64,000 bases of DNA. It comes from Magnolia sinica (taxonomy: Eukaryota > Streptophyta > Magnoliopsida > Magnoliales > Magnoliaceae). Positions 24,161 through 36,522 of the stretch are shown here, one piece after another. The DNA is taken from NCBI RefSeq assembly GCF_029962835.1, contig NC_080582.1, positions 78,798,177 through 78,862,176 on the forward strand. Direction: 5' to 3'. A program made the position numbers and the translations under genes. How positions within the stretch are numbered: the stretch's first letter is position 1; the number at the start of each line of letters is the position of its first letter. The notes below the pieces were generated by a model that saw only the letters and a list, made by a program, of their open reading frames with translations, searched no databases and was not told the origin of the DNA.

Positions 24161-25078
24161 AAACTGCACCCTTTTAATTGAAAAAATTAGCAGTGTAGAC
24201 TCCTTCCTTGTATTTTTTTTTTTTTTTTCAACGCCCAAAAACTTATGCTACCAAAGTAGATTATTAGAGTATGGAAATAGGGTTTTGGACAGTAATACTC
24301 CTGATTTTTAGGGTAAAGCAGCTGGAAAAAGTAGAGGTATTTTCATCTTTATAGGTAAAGGTTTAGTTTGGTTAGGTAGGCTTTGTTCGGGTCGGTAACA
24401 AAAGACGGGTGGTACGTCGGGTCTATACAAAAAAATTACCCCTTTGAATTTGTACTGGTGGACTTACTTTCCCAATGGCCCACTCTTCTTATACAAGTTT
24501 GACCTGCTTGATAAGTGGAATGGCCTGGATCTCTAACACGTATGTACCATCTGCGTGGCTTTCCACAAGTGGGCCCCTCATGATAGGTCGTCCATGAACC
24601 ATGCTTGTACTTCATTATAATCTGACAAAAAGGTATGGTCTCTCATGTTACCAGTTGGACAATAATGTTATTTTACAAGTTGCTCATAATTAGCAACGCA
24701 TCTTCATTAACTACCATCCAAACCGTTTAAAAGGTGGGCCCAGCATTAAGGGAACTAAGGTCTATCCTCCCACGTGGTGGGCCACGTGTGTGCTTCGGAT
24801 CAAATAACTAGATATCCAATATCTGGTTAGGACCACGTAATAATCTCTCCCACATATTCGAGCTCTCTACTACCCAAGTCGGCAATATTGGAAAAGTGAT
24901 GGGCCACGTTATGGAAAAGCGGTGGGCCCCATCATAATGTACGTATTTTATCCATGTTGTCCGTCATTTTACCAGCTCATTTTAGGGCATGAGCTTTTCG
25001 AATTATTTGTACTAAAATCTGGCGATATCGGATCAACGATTTAGATTAAGCTACGGCATATAAAATATCTTTTTGGAA
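24161..25078. other. Gene-free spacer with a partial foldback copy
   Basis: No exon seen. Around 24885-24995 there is one arm of a foldback element (GTGGGCCCCATCATAATGTA, then CAGCTCATTTTAGGGCATGA, shared with copy D); its other arm is missing before the solo LTR at 25079. Confidence 0.5.
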
Positions 25079-25958
25079 TGTGTTGGAGATATGAGATATA
25101 TGCCATATTTCCGAAAGCTTTGATGTTTTAGGTCAGCGTTGGAGTACATTCTAAGCATTCGAATGTAAAACAAGGTCAAGAAAAGGAACCATTCCTTTAT
25201 AGTTGATTACATGTGTGCGAAGGCATCACATGGAGAAGCAGTTATCCTCACGACTTATTTAGGAATGCTATAAATAGTAAAGGCAGATAGGAAGAGAATT
25301 ATTCACAATCAAGCCTAAATCTAAACAACTATTAACCAATGCAATGCTATTTATCTTAGCTTAACTTATCATCACCACCGCTCATTAGCTGTGAGGTGTT
25401 AAGTTTCTATGAATAGTCCAATATGTCCCTGCGCATATGCCGGACCTAGTTTAGTTATAACCAGTAGCTATAATTTCCTTTCCATATGCACCTACGTGCC
25501 GGATCTAAAGAAATATCATAGTCTAAAGAATCGTCCATGTTTACTCATATGCTAGGTCGATTGTAGTTGTAATTCTCAGTATTATCTTTATCTCGCTCAT
25601 CAGCATGCTGCTCCATGAATCACCCTGCTAATCTCAGCAAGATTAATGATCCTGTTTTAGTTGTAAATTTCACTCATTTTTGTTTTCATCTTTCATTTTA
25701 TCTCAGTTCAACTATAAAATTGTTACACCTTCTAAGGAATTAATTTTTAAGGAAAAAAAATTCATTGGAGGAAGAGGTCTAACTTCCACAAATCGTCTGA
25801 TAGCGCACTCAATGATTGGCTAAATATACAATCGGTCGGACTACGACCAAACACCGCTCTATCTAGACACCAAGGGTTAGTGGTCACTAGACCTAGCCAA
25901 TTTTGCATGCCCGCAAAGCAAACACACATCTTGTGTGGCCGAATTCAATACCAACACA
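25079..25958 (+). mobile_element. Solo LTR, 880 bp, family unassigned
   Basis: The termini TGTGTTGG and CCAACACA are perfect 8-bp inverted repeats of the TG...CA type. A TATAAATAG box (25269-25277) lies about 190 bp in. No retroelement coding sequence or primer site adjoins the ends, so it is read as a solo LTR. The flanking 5-mers TGGAA and GAAAA match only partly, so the target duplication is not secure. Confidence 0.5.
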
Positions 25959-25984
25959 GAAAACGGAAAAGTTAGTATGGATCA

Positions 25985-26270
25985 TGTTGGTCACATCTAG
26001 CAATGCTGGTAGATCCATGTCATTATCCAGCAGCGATGAAAAATCCATGTTAAGATCTTTTAATACTGGATGAATAAATGGTTAGATCTTACAATGATGG
26101 AAGATCAACAGTCCAATGTAATGATATGGGAAGATTACTGGTCAGATGGAGTGATACTAGAATATTAATAGGCAGATATAGGGATAATGGACAACCAATG
26201 GTCGGGTCTAACAGTCACAGACGATCAACAATCAGATTAAGAAATAATATAAGGGTTGCATCTAGCAACA
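25985..26270. repeat. Degenerate ~30-bp tandem array
   Basis: About nine poorly conserved units, each resembling TGGTCAGATCTAGCAATGAT followed by GGAAGATCAAC, with spacing near 29-32 bp. Clear anchor points are GGTCACATCTAGCAATGCTG, GGTTAGATCTTACAATGATG, GGTCAGATGGAGTGATACTA and GGTCGGGTCTAACAGTCACA. The Copia element at 26279 begins immediately afterwards. Confidence 0.55.
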
Positions 26271-26278
26271 AAAGTATG

Positions 26279-26502
26279 TGTCTATATGAGTTGTATATGG
26301 GGTGTGATTGATTCTATGGGTGTGATTGATTCTATGAGGTGTGATTGATTATATAATTAGTCCTTTTAAATATAAGAATATTTAGTTTCCTTTATAATAG
26401 GAATTTTTTTCTTTTATATGAGATGTAATTGTATTTATATATAGCACCCGATTGAGAGAAGATAATTCAATTCGAATTATTCATAAAAACTATAATCTGA
26501 CA
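26279..26502 (+). repeat. 5' LTR of the Copia element
   Basis: 224 bp. It contains repeated GTGTGATTGATT units and an AT-rich promoter region (ATTTATATATAGCACC). It is followed by TGGTATCAAAGC, a one-mismatch initiator-tRNA-Met primer site. Confidence 0.85.
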
Positions 26503-26699
26503 TGGTATCAAAGCGGGTTCGATTCTAAGGAGCTCGTATTCCGGTCGCTTCGTTGGCCACTCCAAGGAAGTTGTATCCATTGCTTTCTCCATCAACAAGA
26601 CGATCAAGCTCTCCTTACTCTTGACGCCGATCATCTTCTTCATCCAACGATTCTCGACAAAGGCCGTGACATCGGGAGCGTACGACACCGAAGTCACCA

Positions 26700-29600
26700 C
26701 CGTAAATCTGTTGTGAGTGCGATGACAATCACCACAGGCGTAGCAACTGAACCAGCTCCAACACCAGCACCACAAATTATTGTCCACCAAGACAATTCTG
26801 TGTTTCCTACCGACATCACACTAAATGAGACCAATTACTCATTATGGTCTCAACTCATGGAAATGCGTATTGGTGCTCATAACAAAGCAGGATATTTCAC
26901 CGGAGAAGCGAAAAAACCTGCACCCGGAGATCCCAATCTTGGAACATGGATTACCGAAAATTACAAAGTGAAGAGTTGGCTTATTAACTCAATGAGTCCG
27001 TCGCTGATGCAGCGATTTATTCGTCTCCCCACAGCCAAGGAGATATGGGAGGCCGTATCGAAAACATTCTATGATGGATCGGACGAAACCTGTATCTTTG
27101 AATTAAATCAGAGATTCTTTTCTACCATGCAAAATGGTCGACCATTATCAACGTACTATAATGAACTTATTGCTATTTTTCAGGAAATCGATCACAGGAC
27201 TATTTCTCAGGAAGGAACAGTTGAAGAGGTAGTCCAGTGCATTACGTGATGACTAGGCTTCGAGTTCATATTTTTCTAAGTGGACTCGACTCCAAATTTG
27301 ATCAGGTCCATGAAGAAATCTTACGAAAAGACCCAAAACTCAATTTGGAGAGCTCGTATGCATATGTTAGGAGAGAATATCAACAGAGACAGACAATGGG
27401 AGGCTCTCGTCCAATCTCTTAGCGTTCGGCTGTGCTGGCTAACCAAACTCGACAAGGATCATCGTCTGGCTCATCGAAAAACCGAAACAATCAATCAACT
27501 AGAAAGTCTGGTGCCCTGGTATGTACTCATTGTAGTGAAAAAGGTCATTCGAAACAGCGATGTTATGAAGTCATTGGTTATCCTAAGTGGTCGGACTTCA
27601 CAAAGAAACCTCGAAAGAAGATTGTAGGCAAAGCTATGGTGACATCTATGGAAGAAGACCAATTGAAGCCTACAACAAACATTGTTCATTCAGGTATTGT
27701 CGATAAGACATCTGTATTCTCTGCAATTGCTAAGAACAGTACTTGGATTATTGATACAGGTGCATCTGATCATATGACAAGGGACTCTAGTCAGTTGCAT
27801 TCCGTTCTCCCTTCTTTTCAATCTGTTATCTTCACATTTAATGGTAGTACCTCTCCTGTTACTGGAGAAGGATCTGTCATCTTATTCAATACTCTCACAT
27901 TAAATATTGTCCTTGTTGTTCCATCCCTTGAGTATAATCTTTTGTCTGTTAACCAAATTACATCCACTCTTGCTTGCACTGTGACTTTTTGGCCCTCATT
28001 TTGTATTTTTTAAGATATTCTAACTCAGAAGATTCTTGGTTATGGTGTTAGATGGGGCAAACTCTACTACTTGGAGTTGATAGAAAATGGAGGACCGAAA
28101 TTCAGTCAGGCAAATCAAACTAGTAGCGAAGACAAATCTCGAGCAACTATATGACTATGTCACCGGAGACTAGGACATCTGTCCTTTGGTTATCTTAGAA
28201 AATTACACCCACATCTTTTTTCAGCTTTGAATGATTTAGATTTTCATTGTGACATTTGTGAATTGGCTAAGAGTCATCGTGTTTCTTATTTACCAAGTTT
28301 GAATAAAAGTTCAGAACCTTTTGTAGTTATTCACTCTAATGTTTAGGGTCCTGCAAAAATCACTTCTATTTCAAAAGCTCGATACTTTGTTACATTTATT
28401 GATGAATGCACTAGAATGACTTAGGTGTCTCTGCTTAACAAAAAGACTGATGTATGTACAGCATTTCAGGAATTTCATAATATGGTGGGCACTCAATACT
28501 AAAAATGGATTCGCGTTTTGCAATCTGACAATGGTACTGAGCATATAAATACATCCTTCGGTGAGCTTCTAAGCCAACATGGGATTCGTCATCAGACTTC
28601 TTGCACCTATACTCCGCAGCAAAATGGATTGGCAGAGAGGAAGAATAGACAACTATTGTAGGTGGTTCGTGTCTCTCTCTTTGGCATGAACATGCCTCAG
28701 TTCTATTGGGGAGAGGCTATGAAATCCGCTACTTACCTCATTAATCGAACACCTTCTCGAGTCATAGATTTTCAAACTCCCCAACAAAAGATGCAATCCT
28801 TACTTTCAGTTCCTCGTCTCCCAAATCTTGAACCACGAGTCTTTGGTTGTACGATATATGTTCATATCCCCAAAAGTTTGTGAAACAAACTTGATCCATG
28901 TGCAAAACGGTGTGTCTTTGTTGGCTATTCTGAGTTTCAGAAAGGATACAGGTGTTATGACCCTCAAACTCGAAAATTACATGTGACTTTGGATGCTTCT
29001 TTTCGTGAAGTAGAACCTTATTACGCAGGGAAAGTCTCTGGCCCTTCTTTTCAGGGGAAGAGCTCTAGTGAAGAGAATGCGGAAGTTGGTGGAGGACATG
29101 AGTTTATGGAGTTAGAAAAGGTAAATAAAATTTTTGAGAAAAGTGTTCATCAAAGCCGTGATAGTATTCCTGAAGTTGAGAGTGAGTTGATAGTTCTTCC
29201 CCAAAATAATTCAGGTACTCCCGACATGTTAGAATCACCGATGCCCTCAGAGTTGCCCATGTCCACACCATTAACTGAAGAATCAACCCAGAATGTTCTT
29301 CCTCAGGTAATCTCGAATCCCATATTTGATGAGTCTAATGAAACACATGTTCCTGCAGAAGATATAGATCCTAAATATTCACAAAGATCAACTAAGGGAA
29401 TTCCAAAGAAATAATATGAACCTAATCCTAAAGCCAAGACCAAATACCCAATTAGTAACCACATGTCCTCCCATAAATTGTCTACATCATATGCATTTAT
29501 TGTTTATTAATTATCCACTGTATCTATTCCTAGTAGTGTGCAGGATGCATTGACTAATTCGAAATGGACAAAGGCGATGAATGAAGAGATGGAGGCTCTA

Positions 29601-31025
29601 CAAAAGAATGCGACTTAGGAACTTGTTCCGTTACCCAAAGGAAAGAAGACAATTGGATGTAGATGGGTGTTCATGGTGAAACTCAAAGCGGATAGTAGTA
29701 TTGATAGATATAAAGCAAGGTTAGTTGCAAATGGGTATACGTAAAGGTATGGGGTGGATTATCAAGAGACTTTTGCACCGGTAGCCAAGATCAATACAAT
29801 TCACATTCTTATATATATAGCGGCAAATCGGGATTGGCCCTTACAACAATTTGATGTAAAAAATGCTTTCCTCAATGGAGATTTAAAGGAAGATGTCTAC
29901 ATAGAGTTGCCACCCGGAGTCAAACGTAGTTCCTCGTGTAGAAGTGAAGTTTGTAAATTAAAGAAGTCATTGTACAGGCTGAAACAGTCACCTAGAGCAT
30001 AGTTTTGGAGGTTCTCTTCTACAATGAAGGCATTCAGTTATAAACAAAGTAATTCAGAACATACTTTGTTTATAAAACACAAAGAAAGAAAGGTAACAGT
30101 TTTAATCGTGTATGTCGATGATATGGTCTTGACGGGAAATGACCCATGTGAAATGAAAGCATTACAGGAGTATTTGGCTGCTAAATTCGAAATGAAGGAT
30201 CTCAGGCAACTTAAATATTTCTTGGGGATTGAGGTTGCAAGATCGAAACACGGGATTTTCCTTTCACAACGAAAATATGTGCTAGATCTTTTAATTGAAA
30301 CTGGAATATTCGCTTGCAAACCAGCATAAACGCCCATAAAAATGAATCATAAACTCAGAGTTTTTCCAGATCAAGCTCCAACAGACAAGGGTGGTTATCA
30401 GAGGTTGGTTGGGAGATTAATCTATTTGTCTCACATGAGGCCGGATATAGCTTATGCAGTGAGCGTCATAAGCCAGTTCATACATGCACCAAGTGAAGAG
30501 CATATGAAAGCGGTATATCGAATCTTAAGATATTTGAAGAGTGCACCAGGCAAAGGTTTGTTGTTCTCCAAAAACAGTGTCTCTAACATTGAAGGATATA
30601 CGAATTCTGATTGGGCAGGTGATCAAACCAACAGAAGGTACACGCCTGGCTATTTTAACTTTGTGGAAGGTAATCTTGTCACTTGGAGAAGCAAGAAGCA
30701 GAAGGTTATAGCAAGATCAAGTGCAGAAGCCGAATTTCGAGGTATGGCCCATGGTGTATGCGAATTGTTGTGGCTTAAAAGTGTACTAAAAGATTTGGGA
30801 ATTGAATATGCAAAACCTATGAATCTCCATTGTGATAATAAGGCAGCCATTGAGATTTCACAGAATCCTGTACGACATGACCACACCAAACATGTTAAAG
30901 TTGATCGTCATTTCATCAAAGAGAAACTCGATCAAAAGATTATACAGTTTCCATTTGTTCAATCTGAAAACCAGTTAGCGATATACTCACGAAAGCAGTT
31001 TCAGGAAAGGTGTTCCATGATATAA
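26700..31025 (+). pseudogene. gag-pol region of the Copia element (fossil)
   Basis: Recognisable marks are the gag text LNETNYSLWSQLMEMRIGAH, a CCHC knuckle (CTHCSEKGHSKQRC), the protease motif WIIDTGASDHM, an integrase C-terminal region (YLINRTPSRV), reverse transcriptase QQFDVKNAFLNGDL and VYVDDMVLTGND, and RNase H ARSSAEAEFRGMAHGVCELL. The order is that of Ty1/Copia. Many breaks; no working protein can come from it. Confidence 0.88.
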
Positions 31026-31073
31026 TTGACGAGTTTGGCATGATAGATATCTATGCTCCAACTTGAGGGGGAA

Positions 31074-31278
31074 TGTCTGCATGAGTTGTATATGAGGTGT
31101 GATTGATTATATAAGATGTGATTAATTCTATAATTAGTCATTGTAAATATAAGAATATTTAGTTTCCTTTATAATAGGATTTTTTTCTTTTATATGAGAT
31201 GTAATTATATTTATATATAGCACCCTACTGGGAGAAGATAATTCAATTCAAATTATTCATAAAAACTATAATATGATA
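31074..31278 (+). repeat. 3' LTR of the Copia element
   Basis: 205 bp, clearly matching 26279-26502 but shorter by one internal repeat unit, with scattered substitutions. Confidence 0.85.
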
Positions 31279-31519
31279 TAATGAATCATTTTCAACTTTC
31301 CAATCTTGATATTTGATCTACCTTGTGCTTGGTTTTTATGTATTACACGTGTGAAACGTTCAGACATGAAATAATTTTGGGATCAAAAGAGGTGGCCCAC
31401 ACTCAATGCACTAGATAATAACTGCATTACCAGAGGACTTATGATTGCAGGTGCACAACACATCACGTACTTGGAGCTCTCCCAATAATTTCAACTGATC
31501 TGTGGCTGCAACGCTCAGT

Positions 31520-32030
31520 GCAGCAAATTAGGTGCGGCCCTTACCGTTGGGCCTATCTTGAAGTATTTATCCTATATCCATGCCGTCCATCCTATTTGAC
31601 ATATCATTTTAGGTTATGAACACAAAAATGAAGCAGATCCAAATCTCAGGTGGACCATACTATAGGAAACAATGGTGATTGAATGCCTCACCATTAAAAA
31701 TTTCCTAGGGCCACCCTAATGTTTCCTTAATGTTTATTTTCCATCCAACCTGTTGATAAGGTCACAAAAAATTGGATGAAGGGTAAAAACTAATATCAAC
31801 TTGATCCAAGATTTTCGTTGCCATGATAAGCTTTTAATGGTCGATCACAACTGTTTCCTAGAGTATGGTCCACTTGAGATTTGGATCTGTTTCATTTTTT
31901 CGGATCATATGCTAAAATGGTCTGAAAAAACGGATGGACGGCATGGATATATAATAAATAGATCAATGTGGGCCACTCGGTAAGGGACGTACCGTCCTAG
32001 GTGAGGCCAGGGCCGCACCTAATCCGCTCC
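31520..32030. mobile_element. Foldback MITE, copy C
   Basis: The ends carry an exact 15-bp inverted repeat ATTAGGTGCGGCCCT (31527-31541, and reverse complement 32009-32023). The interior pairs over most of its length: AGGTGGACCATACT on the left against AGTATGGTCCACTT on the right. The centre has the family text GATCCAAGATTTTCGTTGCC. No convincing target duplication was found. About 1.0 kb upstream of the TIC55 start. Confidence 0.75.
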
Positions 32031-32091
32031 CAGATATGTGGTCAGGAGTGGCTAGTAGTAGATTACAAACCTGAGGAACGCCGGCTCCTCA

Positions 32092-32614
32092 GGAAGCGGA
32101 TTGGTACGGAGTTTGCAGTACTCTAAAGCGTAATATGGAAACCCTGTGGGGCCCACTGTGGATGTATTGCCTTATCCACCCCGTCCATACGCTTTTCCAG
32201 CTCATTTTAGGGCATGAGCCGGAAATTGAAGTATATCCAAAGCTCAAATGGAAAACAATGGAATAATGGCATCCACCGTTGAAACCTTCCTAGGGCCCAC
32301 GATGATGTTTATTTGTCATCCAACCTGTTCAAAAAGATCACACATACATGGATGAAAGGAAAACACAAATATCAGCTTGATCCAAAACTTCTGTGGCCCC
32401 AAGAAGTTTCCAAAATTAGACATTCAATTCAAATTGTTTCCCGTTGGTGTGGTCCATTTGAGATTTGGATATACTTCCGTTTTGGATTTATACCCAAAAA
32501 TGATCTCATAAAATGTATGGACGGCGTGGATAAGACACAGACATCATGAAGGGCCCCATAGAGTTTACTCAGTACGCTATACAGTACTGAGTTGCTCAGT
32601 ACGTAGTCGCTTCC
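32092..32614. mobile_element. Foldback MITE, MULE-like, copy D
   Basis: The ends GGAAGCG and CGCTTCC and the interior arms (CCCTGTGGGGCCCAC against GGGGCCC, and others) pair in reverse complement. The flanks GGCTCCTCA (32083-32091) and GGCTCCAAA (32615-32623) match at 7 of 9 positions, fitting a Mutator-type 9-bp target duplication. It ends about 430 bp before the TIC55 start codon. Confidence 0.65.
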
Positions 32615-33012
32615 GGCTCCAAATGCACTCATTCCATGTGCAAGTCTATACACAGCACCAGAGCCAACTTCGCAACTGAGTTGGACATATGAAAAGTGGG
32701 ATAGGTTGGGCCCACCACGGGATAACCATACTGAAAAAATCAGGCTGGTCCACTCATCAGGTTGACCAGCACCATATGAAGAGAATTGATGGCTTTGAAA
32801 ACATTTCAACGGTCCATATTCAAGGCGCATGATTCGCCCTCTAACGAGTGGACAAGAAATGTTTTTTCTCTAAAGTTTATCATCAAAGCTGGGTCACTCT
32901 TGTGTACCGTCCTGATTTATTGCATACTTTCCAGGTTGGCACGTGTGCTGCGTGTATTGTTGCGTGTAGGACTAATAAACTTTCCAAGCTTTTCTGCCTA
33001 ACGGCTATTTCT

Positions 33013-33018
33013 TATAAA
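33013..33018 (+). promoter_or_regulatory. TATA-like box just before TIC55
   Basis: TATAAA, followed by a pyrimidine-rich patch (CTTCTTTCTCTCGTTC). It is only 30 bp from the ATG, so if used it would give a leader of a few nucleotides at most. The real promoter may be TATA-less or further upstream. Confidence 0.3.
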
Positions 33019-33047
33019 CTCTTCTTTCTCTCGTTCACCCTCCAAAC

Positions 33048-36000
33048 ATGGCATTATTACTACAACACCCTTCTCTAGCCAATCTCTTTCTGAAAAACCC
33101 ATTCTCTGCCAAACCCATTTCCATCTCTTCTCCAATCTTTCTCTCTAACACTCAAACAAGAAGAAAACCACTCAATCTAATAGAGAGAGAAAGACCCAAA
33201 AGGGGGGGAGTACTGAGAAACTGCTCTGCAAATGCTCGAATCGGCTTCGATGCATCTGTAGAAGTAGACGAGAATGTATTGGTGCCTGAGGAGGATGAAG
33301 AAGGTAAGGGAGGAGATGTTGTGGAATATGATTGGAGAGAGGAATGGTATCCTCTGTATTTGACAGAACAGGTCCCAGACGACTCCCCTTTGGGCCTGAC
33401 CGTCTTTGACAAGCAGATAGTGCTGTATCGAGATGGGAATGGATTGCTCTGTTGCTATGAAGATCGCTGCCCGCATAGGTAACAGAATCATGATTTTGAT
33501 CTTTCCAATTTTGGGTTTTTTTAGAGCTTTTGTGTAGATTATGTGCTGAAGTTCGATGCATGCACCATTGATTTCCTGTCATAGGCTAAGTTCCACATGA
33601 TCAGATGTTCTTCACCGATCATCATCATTTTCTTTCAGGCGATGAGCAAAAGTTAAATTGGCATAAATTACATGGCTAGGATTGGCCGATGTGTGATGTG
33701 GGAACGAATTTATCTACTGATCTTTGATGTATAGATAGAAATGGGGCCATCACTCATTTGATCTTGCATTCAATGAAATTTGATTGCTGATATACTTGAA
33801 ATTACATTGATGTAGCAGCCAAATACTGCTGCGCACAACCAGTAGCCAATTCAAGCACACCCACAAACACCTTGTGTGCACATTGGACAACCACCAACTC
33901 TGCCAAGAATCGTATGCCAAGACATAAAAATTATGTGGTTTGCCACATCGGGCTACATCCACAGGCAAAGCAGCAAGCAAATGAATCAATTATCTTTAGG
34001 AAGAAATTAAAACATGGTTTAGCAAAACTAAACACTCACCAATCCAACATACATGCCGAATCACCTCCACTTCTACCTCCAATGCCATCATAAACAACCA
34101 TACAATCTCCTTTTTCATTGTCGGAAAGCATCCGATCTACCGTCAAGAAACACACTTGTGGCTTTTATAATTTGAAGGAACAGAAGAGAAATCTTTAGAG
34201 AAACTCGAACTTGATAAATCACACCCCAAAGAAATTGATTTTCTTTGCTCTCTCTACCCACTTTCTTTTTATTTTTCCCTTACATGCTCCTAATTTGTTT
34301 TCACCCCTTTAGCCCTATATAACTTGCCCCATATGATGATGTGCACATGCACAAACCCTTACTCTATGACCATAACACATTAAAAGGGAGTAAACATGTG
34401 AAAATGATTTTGTTATCACACAATAACAATTGATTTGCTCAAAATGGATTTTTTTTTAATTATTATTACTAATATTATTTTATTTTCAATTTTTTTACAT
34501 TGCTATATGGAATGTGGGATCAGATCCAGTGCCTCGAGGGAATGGATCCAGCACTTCATTTGATTCAAATACCTAATGGGCCATGGTACAAAATCACTCT
34601 ATTTGGACAATTATAACCTTATGATCTGTGTCCTAAAAAATGGACCCCTAAAGACAAAAGCCTGCAATGCCTCGCGTTTAGTGAGAAAGGTCCATTTATT
34701 ATATGGTTCGGATAGTCCATTGAAATCAACTTTTGATCAATGTCCAACCAATGGCAGAGCCTGCAGGATGTCTAGCTCAAATCATCATACACTCCTGTCC
34801 CATGTACACATGATTTGAAGGCTGGAAAATACCATGCTGGCAGAGGGCTGTGGATCAGCTCCTATGCAGGTACTTGAATACAAACTTGAAATCCATATAC
34901 TCAAATCAGTTTGGAGTTTTGTAAAGTCATATTTCATTAGGTGGAATTATTGCCATTTTAGAGCCTATTAAATATCCAAATCAGTTTTGTTCAACCACAT
35001 TTTGTTCCTTCATTTCGTTGATGCAAAAACTGTTTTTTTGGACTAAGGATTATGTTAAAAGGAATTGAATTTGGTTTGTCATAGACTTATAATCAGAGGA
35101 CTAGAACATGGCATCTCCTGCAGCAAAAACGGATAATATGTTTGATGTTTCCCAAACAGAATCATCTTCAGATCTTGATTTTTCTGATTATTTCTGCAGG
35201 CTAGCAAAACTCTCGGAAGGTCAGCTGATTGATGGGAGATTGGAATGCCTATACCATGGTTGGCAATTTGACGAGGATGGTAAATGCGTAAAGATACCTC
35301 AGGTCTACTTCATTTCAATACCACATTTGAATTGATTTCAATACAAATGAATTTGAAAGAAAGTACAGGAGTCGTCAATGAATTCATTTTTGTTATTTGG
35401 CTACAGCTTCCCAAGGGAGCAAGAATTCCACACTCTGCTTGTGTCAGAACCTACGAGGTGAGGGACTCTCAAGGTGTTGTATGGGTGTGGATGGCAGACA
35501 AGAACAAGGCGGATGCCAACAAGCTACCCTGGTTTGAGCACTTCGCCAGGCCTGGGTTTCAAGCTGTATCTTCCATCCATGAGCTTCCATATGATCACTC
35601 AATACTCCTCGAGAATTTAATGGACCCCGCCCATGTCCCAATCTCACATGATCGAACAGATTGGTCTGCCAAGAGGGAAGATGCCCAACCATTAGCATTC
35701 AAGGTAACTGAGCATACAAATAGGGGGTTTGCAGGATTCTGGGGTCGTGCAAAAGACCCGGTCTTGCGGAGCTTCCTACGATTCGAAGCACCATGTGTTC
35801 TTCAATACAAGGGAGAAATTGACAAAAGCGGGGAGAAACAATACTTCTCATCAGTCTTCCTTTGTCGACCAACCGGTCAAGGGAAGTCCATGGTTATCAT
35901 GAGGTTTGGAGCTTCGACGAGACCTTTTCTATTCAAGCTGGTTCCTAGTTGGTACTACCACCAGAACGCAAGTAAGGTTCTCGAACAAGATAAAGGATTC

Positions 36001-36522
36001 CTTGCATCCCAAAACGAGGTTCTAATGAAGGAGAAGGTCCCCACCAAGGGCTTGTACCTAAATCTACGGTCATCTGACACTTGGGTTGCAGAGTATCGGA
36101 AGTGGATGGATAAGGTAGGGCATGGAATGCCTTACTATATTGGGCAAAACACTATCTCACTACCTAAAGACCCTGCTGTGGTTGAGCACACCCCGGCAGG
36201 ACTGATCGCAGGGATTTCCGCTTCCATGCCTGCCAAGGGGGGATTTGGCACCATGCATGTTCTGAATCCCACCAACCGCTACTTCCGCCACATAGTGCAT
36301 TGCAAGGGATGTAGAAATGCCGTGAAAGCATTTCAAGCTTGGAAGAACATGCTTTCCATATTGTCTGTTGCTTCTGCAGCATTGGCTGTTCTGGCGTCAG
36401 CAAGACAGTGGAAGGTCCTACTTTTGGCATTGGCGACGGTGTTCTTGGCTGGAGCATATGCGTTTGCAAGTCTAGTTTCCCTCAATACGATCAACTTCAT
36501 TAGGAAGCACAGGAGATTATGA
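33048..36522 (+). CDS. TIC55: TIC55, Rieske-type oxygenase of the chloroplast inner envelope (3 exons)
   Basis: Exons are 33048-33478, 35200-35302 and 35407-36522, all with GT...AG junctions, giving 549 aa (Arabidopsis TIC55 is about 540). The N-terminus ([14 protein letters not shown], Ser/Arg-rich) is a plausible plastid transit peptide. The Rieske [2Fe-2S] ligands are Cys141-Pro-His143 at the end of exon 1 and Cys160-x2-His163 in exon 2, so an intron splits the cluster site. The mononuclear iron motif is Asn248, Asp251, His254, His259 ([14 protein letters not shown]). A CxxC pair (Cys477, Cys480) and two C-terminal membrane helices (about 495-510 and 515-537) are typical of the TIC55/PAO/PTC52 family. 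By published work TIC55 hydroxylates phyllobilins during chlorophyll breakdown; it was first described as a redox part of the TIC import complex. Motifs and frame are intact, so it is probably functional. Confidence 0.96.
33479..35199 (+). other. Intron 1 of TIC55
   Basis: 1721 bp from donor GTAACA to acceptor TTTCTGCAG. It holds an LTR-like stretch (33811-34379), an AT-rich run near 34445-34500 and otherwise unrecognised sequence. ORFs inside it are incidental. Intron 2 (35303-35406, 104 bp) holds nothing notable. Confidence 0.85.
33811..34379. mobile_element. Possible solo LTR fragment in TIC55 intron 1
   Basis: The stretch begins TGTAGCAGCC and ends ATAACACA. It contains the text TTATGTGGTTTGCCACATCG followed by GGCTACATCCACAGG, similar to the TACGTGGTTCGG...CCTACGTCCAC block of Tork-type Copia LTRs. 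No target duplication was found, so the ends are guesses. Confidence 0.3.

Larger units (their letters stand above)
26279..31278 (+). mobile_element. Full-length Ty1/Copia element, broken
   Basis: A 5.0-kb element with short LTRs (26279-26502 and 31074-31278), a tRNA-Met-type primer site directly after the 5' LTR (26503-26514) and a polypurine tract (TTGAGGGGGAA) directly before the 3' LTR. Parts in order: gag, CCHC knuckle, protease, integrase, reverse transcriptase, RNase H, the Copia order. It is broken at many places and its target duplication is eroded (GTATG versus TAATG). The 5' LTR carries one more GGTGTGATTGATT-type unit than the 3' LTR. Confidence 0.92.

Noticed and set aside
26452-26790. 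Minus-strand ORF opposite the Copia gag
   Set aside because: Shadow of the gag region in the other strand; no independent support.
32429-32830. 133-codon minus-strand ORF upstream of TIC55
   Set aside because: Mostly foldback copy D; no domain and no splice or promoter context.
35108-35335. Upstream in-frame start for the second TIC55 exon
   Set aside because: The sequence before 35200 is intron 1: the GT...AG junction from 33478 restores the conserved Rieske text exactly.
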